NCBI GenBank assembly: GCA_944389715.1
Contig: CALXNI010000084.1
Span: 1-7,619, forward strand
Length of the DNA stretch: 7,619 nt
Direction of reading: 5' to 3'
From: an uncultured Clostridia bacterium
GTDB taxonomy: Bacteria; Bacillota; Clostridia; TANB77; CAG-508
Within the stretch, counting starts at the first letter, position 1, and each line of letters starts with the position of its first letter. Below the pieces are notes generated by a model. It did not search any database. It was not told the origin of the DNA and saw only the letters and a list, made by a program, of their open reading frames with translations. A program made the position numbers and the translations under genes. Positions 4,796-7,619 of the stretch are shown one piece after another.

Positions 4796-5194
4796 TTATT
4801 GCACATTTTCATTTTCTACAGAAGATTCATTTTCAACTGTCTCTTGATTGTTATCTTCCTCACTGCTAGTTTCGTTATTTTCTTCTACAGTATTATCTGT
4901 AGTTTGAATATCATTTTCATTATCAATATTATTTTCAACACTATTTTCTACAACAATTTTATTTTTAATATTAGATTTTAATCTATTTATTCCTTGTTCA
5001 TTAAATATGTCAAAAACCAAATCTAATACAAATACTATTGCTGCTGTTATTATAACTATTGTTATAACTGCTACAGTATTATTTGCTATTTGTTTTGGCG
5101 TTGGCCAAATAACTTTTTTTAGTTCAGCTTTAAAATCTTTAAAAAAGTGTTTTTTATTTTTTGCATCCTTATTCTTTTTTGCCTCTTTAGCCAT
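4796..5194 (-). CDS. secE: Preprotein translocase subunit SecE with long acidic C-terminal tail
   Basis: SecE clamps SecY in the membrane and is essential for the Sec channel. The conserved core is present: a basic N terminus (1-26), the amphipathic signature FKAELKKVIWPTPKQ at 21-35, and one membrane span at about 41-64 (VAVITIVIITAAIVFVLDLV). Gram-positive SecE usually ends soon after this span, at about 60-75 residues. Here the protein continues to 132 residues. Residues 70-80 are basic (RLKSNIKNK), and 83-132 are a low-complexity stretch rich in Glu, Asn, Asp, Ser and Thr with almost no hydrophobic cluster. Given the normal topology, this tail should lie outside the membrane. The ATG has an AAGGAGG site seven bases upstream. 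It sits between rpmG and nusG. Confidence 0.93.
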   Translation of the reverse strand: MAKEAKKNKDAKNKKHFFKDFKAELKKVIWPTPKQIANNTVAVITIVIITAAIVFVLDLVFDIFNEQGINRLKSNIKNKIVVENSVENNIDNENDIQTTDNTVEENNETSSEEDNNQETVENESSVENENVQ

Positions 5195-5218
5195 TTTATA
5201 TCCTCCTTAAAACAGCTT

Positions 5219-5383
5219 TTATTTTGTTTCTTTATGTGTTGTCCTTTTTTTGCAATGTTTACAATATTTTTCAACTTCTAATCTTTCTGTATTATTTCTT
5301 TTATTTTTGCTTGTTGTATAATTTCTTCTTTTACATTCTGTACATTCTAGAGTTATATTTTCTCTTGGTCCTTTTGCAGCCAT
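5219..5383 (-). CDS. rpmG: 50S ribosomal protein L33, zinc-binding form
   Basis: L33 is a small protein near the E site of the large subunit. The 54-residue product has the family pattern MAAKGPRENITLECTECKRRNYTTSKNKRN followed by CKHCKKRTTHKETK, written here in two parts: residues 1-20 end the first Cys pair and 21-54 hold the second. Cysteines 14, 17, 41 and 44 form an intact zinc ribbon, so this is the zinc-dependent paralogue type; species that also have a zinc-free copy swap them under zinc starvation. An upstream TTG at 5401 is in frame, but the ribosome binding sequence GGAGGTGGAG lies between it and the ATG at 5383, so the ATG is the start. It is the first gene of the operon, 24 bp before secE. 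Confidence 0.95.
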   Translation of the reverse strand: MAAKGPRENITLECTECKRRNYTTSKNKRNNTERLEVEKYCKHCKKRTTHKETK

Positions 5384-5434
5384 TTTTAGCTCCACCTCCA
5401 ACTTTGTATTACGGGTTTTAACGATGCGTTTTTT

Positions 5435-5465
5435 AAGCTATGCCTCCAATATAGAAACATAGCTT
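5435..5465 (-). promoter_or_regulatory. Hairpin at the 5' end of the rpmG operon transcript
   Basis: On the minus strand AAGCTATG (5465-5458) pairs with CATAGCTT (5442-5435), a perfect 8-bp stem with a 15-base loop containing TTGGAGG. The start site predicted from the promoter is about 5463, so the hairpin caps the mRNA. It may stabilise the transcript. AAAAAA follows, so it is not a terminator on this strand. Confidence 0.6.
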
Positions 5466-5469
5466 ATAT

Positions 5470-5498
5470 ACTTTATCATATTTCCTTGTAAATGTCAA
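5470..5498 (-). promoter_or_regulatory. Extended -10 sigma-A promoter of the rpmG-rplL operon
   Basis: On the minus strand TTGACA (5498-5493) is 17 bases from TAAAGT (5475-5470), which is preceded by TGA, the extended -10 motif (TGn). This is a strong promoter and the only convincing one for the seven-gene operon. The leader to rpmG is about 80 bases. Confidence 0.8.
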
Positions 5499-5527
5499 CT
5501 TTTTTATAGATTTTTCAGAAAAAATGT

Positions 5528-5628
5528 GTTAATGTTCAGACTAAATTTTAAATAGTAGAGAAAATGTAGGGGCGAATTGCATTCGCCCCTACATACTTTA
5601 TTTTTTGAATTTCAGTCTGAACATTAAC
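5528..5628. repeat. Nested palindromic element (101 bp) upstream of the operon promoter
   Basis: Outer terminal repeats gttaatgttcagact (5528-5542) and agtctgaacattaac (5614-5628) are perfect over 15 bp. Nested inside, atgtaggggcgaat (5564-5577) and attcgcccctacat (5581-5594) form a perfect 14-bp stem with a 3-base loop. The inner palindrome belongs to the GTAGGGG group. There is no coding capacity, and no target duplication is seen at the ends. It lies 30 bp beyond the -35 box of the rpmG promoter and downstream of the flavin-reductase gene, where its inner hairpin plus TTTTC could terminate transcription. Confidence 0.8.
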
Positions 5629-5641
5629 GGATCGTCATAAG

Positions 5642-5671
5642 TGGCGACCTTTACAATGTTTGTAATTTATT
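5642..5671. repeat. Decayed GGCGACCCCTACA-type repeat end
   Basis: tggcgacctttacaatgttt and the following bases resemble the right end and flank of the repeat at 1261-1290 (ggcgacccctacaacatttg), mostly differing by C-to-T changes. It overlaps the stop codon of the flavin-reductase gene. A small hairpin, ttacaa/ttgtaa (5651-5665), lies in it. Confidence 0.35.
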
Positions 5672-6230
5672 TCTTCTTTTGTACAGAATATCCGAATTTT
5701 CCTATTTGTTTTCCTAGTTCAAAATATTTACCGTTTGCATATGCTACTAAGTCACATTTACTTATATCAAATGCACCTTTTTCGTCTATATATTTTTCAT
5801 CTGCATTGATTGATAATACTTCTGCCATGAACATATGGTGTGATCCTAATTCTTTTATTTCTTTTACTCTGCACTCTATAGAAACTGGACTCTCTGCAAT
5901 TGCAGGACATTTAACAAAATTACATTTTTCCTTTGTTAATTTCATACTTTTAAATTTATCTACATTTCTTCCAGATTTTACTCCGCACCAATCTGTTGCA
6001 TATGTTAAATCTTTACTTGTTAAATTTATAACAAATTCTCCACTTTCTTTAATTATATTATATGAATATCTTTCTGGTCTAACAGAAATATAACACATTG
6101 GTTCATTTGAATTAATAATTCCTGTCCACGCTACTGTTATAATATTTGATTTTTCCATTGTACCACAAGATACCATAACTGCAGGAATTGGATATATAAA
6201 TGTTCCAGGTTTCCACATTGTTTTTGACAT
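5667..6230 (-). CDS. Flavin reductase-like FMN-binding protein (DIM6/NTAB family)
   Basis: The 187-residue protein matches the small FMN-binding split-barrel flavoproteins that reduce flavins or related substrates with NAD(P)H. Diagnostic segments are KSNIITVAWTGIINSNEPMC (27-46), YISVRPERYSY (47-57), GEFVINLTS (64-72), the SGRNVDKF loop (86-93), SPVSIECRVKEI (114-125) and GSHHMFMAEV (129-138). These line the FMN phosphate and isoalloxazine site in the family. No signal peptide is seen, so it is cytosolic. The ATG at 6230 has a GGGGAG ribosome site. It is transcribed alone from its own promoter, divergent from xpt. The physiological substrate cannot be told from sequence; many clostridial members are annotated only at family level. 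Confidence 0.88.
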   Translation of the reverse strand: MSKTMWKPGTFIYPIPAVMVSCGTMEKSNIITVAWTGIINSNEPMCYISVRPERYSYNIIKESGEFVINLTSKDLTYATDWCGVKSGRNVDKFKSMKLTKEKCNFVKCPAIAESPVSIECRVKEIKELGSHHMFMAEVLSINADEKYIDEKGAFDISKCDLVAYANGKYFELGKQIGKFGYSVQKKK

Positions 6231-6254
6231 TATTCTCTCCCCTTTCTTTTATAA

Positions 6255-6283
6255 ATTATATATTAATTTATTCACATTTTCAA
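6255..6283 (-). promoter_or_regulatory. Sigma-A promoter of the flavin-reductase gene
   Basis: On the minus strand TTGAAA (6283-6278) is 17 bases from TATAAT (6260-6255). The predicted start is near 6248, only about 18 bases before the ATG, so the leader is little more than the ribosome binding site. Confidence 0.7.
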
Positions 6284-6377
6284 TGTTTATGATGTTTTTA
6301 CTATTTACAAAAAATTTTTTTGTTATATAATTTATTTATAATTATTTTCCTATAATAAAAATTTTTTTGTAGAAATT

Positions 6378-6387
6378 TGTATATAAT
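6378..6387 (+). promoter_or_regulatory. Candidate -10 region of xpt
   Basis: TGTATATAAT lies about 40 bases before the xpt start. The -35 position is only A/T-rich without a consensus, and other TATAAT strings occur at 6325, 6337 and 6351. The gap lacks the conserved blocks of a purine riboswitch, which often precedes xpt. Confidence 0.35.
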
Positions 6388-6427
6388 TTAATATTTTTGA
6401 GTATTAGTTGTTGAAATGGGGGCTTTT

Positions 6428-7000
6428 ATGAAACTTTTAGAAGATATGATTTTAGAAAAAGGAAAAGTAATAGATGATAATATTTTAAAGGTAAATAGCT
6501 TTATTAATCATCAGGTAGATTCTAAATTAATGAAAGAAATAGGTTTAGAATTTTCAAATTATTTTAAAAACAGAGGAATAACTAGAGTTTTTACTATTGA
6601 AAGTTCTGGAATAGCTCCTGCAGTTATGACTTCATATGAGTTAGATGTACCTTTGGTAATCCTAAAAAAGCAAATTTCTTCTACTCTTGATGATGATATA
6701 TATCAGACTAAAATTAAGTCTTTTACAAAAAATATTACTTATAATTTAACTATTTCTAAAGATTATATAAATTCTAATGACAGAATTTTAATTATTGATG
6801 ATTTTTTAGCAAATGGTGAAGCTTCAAAAGGTGCAATAAAAATTATTGAGAATGCTGGTGCTACAGTTGTTGGAATTGGAATTGTTATTGAAAAATCATT
6901 TCAAAATGGAAGAAACTACTTAGATAATTTAGGATATGACGTTTACTCTTTAGCAAGAATTAAATCCTTAAAAAATGGAAAAATAGAATTTTTGGATTAG
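6428..7000 (+). CDS. xpt: Xanthine phosphoribosyltransferase
   Basis: This enzyme joins xanthine to PRPP to make XMP, salvaging xanthine into the guanine nucleotide pool in the cytosol. The ATG at 6428 gives 190 residues (B. subtilis Xpt 194) beginning MKLLEDMILEKGKVIDDNIL, as in the family. The in-frame ATG at 6416 has no ribosome site, while GGGGG lies just before 6428. KVNSFINHQVDSKLM (21-35) and TIESSGIAPAVMTSYELDVP (56-75) are highly characteristic. The PRPP-binding motif ILIIDDFLANGEA is at 120-132, with both acidic residues present. GIGIVIEKSFQNGR (149-162) and SLARIKSL (174-181) close the active site. It is single-gene, followed by a terminator, and converges with the rRNA operon. Confidence 0.96.
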   Translation: MKLLEDMILEKGKVIDDNILKVNSFINHQVDSKLMKEIGLEFSNYFKNRGITRVFTIESSGIAPAVMTSYELDVPLVILKKQISSTLDDDIYQTKIKSFTKNITYNLTISKDYINSNDRILIIDDFLANGEASKGAIKIIENAGATVVGIGIVIEKSFQNGRNYLDNLGYDVYSLARIKSLKNGKIEFLD

Positions 7001-7021
7001 GTAAATTGTAAACAAAAAAAT

Positions 7022-7046
7022 AAACCGTAGAATAACGGTTTTTTTT
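7022..7046. terminator. Bidirectional rho-independent terminator between xpt and the rRNA operon
   Basis: aaaccgt (7022-7028) pairs with acggttt (7034-7041) around a short loop. On the plus strand it is followed by a run of nine T (7038-7046), ending xpt. On the minus strand the stem is followed by TATTTTTTT, so it also stops the leftward rRNA transcript. Confidence 0.88.
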
Positions 7047-7063
7047 GTTATACTGTTTGAGTA

Positions 7064-7105
7064 ATATAGCTTTTCCTATAGTATTCCTACATAGAAAAGC
7101 TATAT
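7064..7105. repeat. Hairpin 1 between xpt and 5S
   Basis: atatagctttt (7064-7074) pairs perfectly with aaaagctatat (7095-7105); the stem extends by c-g and a three-base tat/ata step after one bulge. No T tract follows. It shares the AGCTTT/AGCTAT theme with hairpin 3. Confidence 0.65.
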
Positions 7106-7112
7106 CTATAAG

Positions 7113-7167
7113 GTTAAGGGACACACCTTAGTCTATTGTATTTCTCATAGATTAAGGTGTGTCTTAA
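7113..7167. repeat. Hairpin 2 between xpt and 5S (GGGACACACCTTA)
   Basis: gacacaccttagtcta (7120-7135) pairs with tagattaaggtgtgtc (7148-7163), with one G-T wobble in 16, and ttaa flanks extend it. The ttaagggacacaccttag end resembles the gtaaggggacacagctta ends of the repeats inside the ribosomal-protein operon. Confidence 0.7.
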
Positions 7168-7176
7168 ACAAGGTTT

Positions 7177-7227
7177 GAGGGACACAGCTTTACCTAAGTA
7201 TTTTTATATAGAATAGCTATGTCCCTC
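7177..7227. repeat. Hairpin 3 between xpt and 5S (GAGGGACACAGCT)
   Basis: gagggacacagct (7177-7189) pairs with agctatgtccctc (7215-7227) at 12 of 13 positions around a 25-base AT loop. Its arms match the GGGGACANAGCT and AGCTATGTCTCCTC segments of copy R4. It is the first structure downstream of 5S on the minus strand, so it may help to end or process the rRNA transcript. Confidence 0.7.
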
Positions 7228-7245
7228 GTTTTTAAGCATAAAAAA

Positions 7246-7361
7246 ACTGGCGACGACCTATCTTTCCAGCAGGGTAACCCGCAAGTATTTTCGGCACTGG
7301 CAAGCTTAACTTCTGTGTTCGGGATGGGTACAGGTGGTTCCTTGCCGTTATTATCACCAGA
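7246..7361 (-). rRNA. rrf: 5S ribosomal RNA
   Basis: The minus strand begins TCTGGTGATAATAACGGCAA, continues with the conserved ACCTGTACCCATCCCGAAC and CAGAAGTTAAGC blocks, then the GCCGAAAATACTTG and GGGTTACCCTGCTGG arms, and closes with CGCCAG that pairs with the 5' CTGGTG. The length of about 116 bases is normal. Ends are placed by the terminal helix and may be off by one or two bases. Two short open frames across it are spurious. It is the last gene of the rRNA operon. Confidence 0.96.
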
Positions 7362-7442
7362 AAATTGTTGTATGCATAAGCACACTGAAAAATATATAGA
7401 TAAAGTGGGTAATTCGATTAAACTAATTACTTAACTTTTTAC

Positions 7443-7468
7443 GGGTCGCCGAGGACGTCGACCCCTAC
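7443..7468. repeat. GGGTCGCC...GGCGACCCCTAC-type repeat in the 23S-5S spacer
   Basis: gggtcgccgaggacgtcgac followed by ccctac matches the right arm of the repeat at 1247-1272 at all but about four of 26 positions. On the minus strand it folds as GGGTCG-A-CG-TCCT-CG-G-CGACCC. It lies in the 137-bp spacer of the rRNA operon, which otherwise holds only AT-rich processing sequence and no tRNA. Confidence 0.65.
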
Positions 7469-7498
7469 TTTTAGGGTCTTCCTCTTTTCCCCATTTTT

Positions 7499-7619
7499 TG
7501 GTTAAGCCCTCGATATATTAGTATTGGTCAGCTGAATGCATTGCTGCACTTACACCTCCAACCTATCAACCAGTTAGTCTTCCTGGTATCTTACCAACTT
7601 AACGTTGTGGGATATCTTA
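7499..7619 (-). rRNA. rrl: 23S ribosomal RNA, 3' end (partial)
   Basis: The minus strand ends with the conserved 23S tail: GATACCAGGAAGACTAACTGG, here in abbreviated form TACCAGGAAGACTAAC, then GGTTGATAGGTTGGAGGTGT, AAGTGCAGCAATGCATTCAG, CTGACCAATACTAATA and TCGAGGGCTTAACC. The 3' boundary is set by the CTTAACC end and could shift by a few bases. The rest of the gene lies beyond the right edge, so the operon is read leftwards, 23S then 5S. Confidence 0.96.

Noticed and set aside
5224..5421. A hydrophobic, Phe/Leu/Tyr-rich plus-strand frame opposite rpmG that looks like a membrane peptide.
   Set aside because: It is antisense to the Lys-rich L33 gene, which generates Phe and Leu codons on the other strand; there is no ribosome binding site.
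7194..7434. Two open frames, one on each strand, over the 5S region.
   Set aside because: They lie on 5S rRNA and its flank; the rRNA identity is clear and the frames have no translation signals.
7362..7499. A tRNA gene in the 23S-5S spacer.
   Set aside because: No cloverleaf, T-loop GGTTCRA box or CCA-end pattern is present on either strand; only AT-rich sequence and the repeat fragment are seen.

Overview
The window is AT-rich DNA from what looks like a low-GC Gram-positive bacterium (Bacillota, most likely Clostridia). The evidence is the AT-biased codon use, strong AGGAGG ribosome binding sites, consensus TTGACA/TATAAT promoters, a four-cysteine L33 protein, a short single-span SecE core and a Firmicutes-type L10 leader. 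I cannot name a species.

Layout, left to right. (1) 1-190, minus: start of a secreted SH3-domain protein, cut by the window edge, with a perfect consensus promoter that sits inside an inverted repeat. (2) 291-426: a perfect 46-bp inverted repeat overlapping the stop codon of mtnN. (3) 424-1101, minus: mtnN, a methylthioadenosine/SAH nucleosidase, with its own promoter. (4) 1111-1456: non-coding, with GTAGGGG-type palindromic repeats, a 7-bp tandem repeat and the rplL terminator. (5) 1457-5383, minus: the operon rpmG-secE-nusG-rplK-rplA-rplJ-rplL, read right to left from one strong promoter near 5470-5498. It carries an L10 leader/attenuator before rplJ and a likely L1-binding site before rplA. 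It ends in a terminator after rplL instead of running into rpoBC. (6) 5528-5628: a nested palindromic element just upstream of that promoter. (7) 5667-6230, minus: a flavin-reductase-like protein, divergent from (8) xpt, 6428-7000, plus. (9) 7022-7227: a bidirectional terminator and three hairpins separating xpt from (10) a converging rRNA operon: 5S at 7246-7361 and the 3' end of 23S from about 7499 to the window edge, both minus.

The operon supplies translation machinery (L33, L11, L1, L10, L12), the elongation factor NusG and the translocon subunit SecE. L1 and L10 probably feed back on it through the two RNA sites. mtnN and xpt are salvage enzymes that release or reuse purine bases.

The most unusual aspect is the density of short palindromic repeats. 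At least four sequence families occupy nearly every intergenic space, including the gaps inside the ribosomal-protein operon and the 23S-5S spacer. One family appears to contribute the ribosome binding sites of rplJ and rplL. I see no transposase, CRISPR array, toxin-antitoxin pair or defence gene, so the novelty here is in these non-coding elements and in the long acidic tail of SecE.
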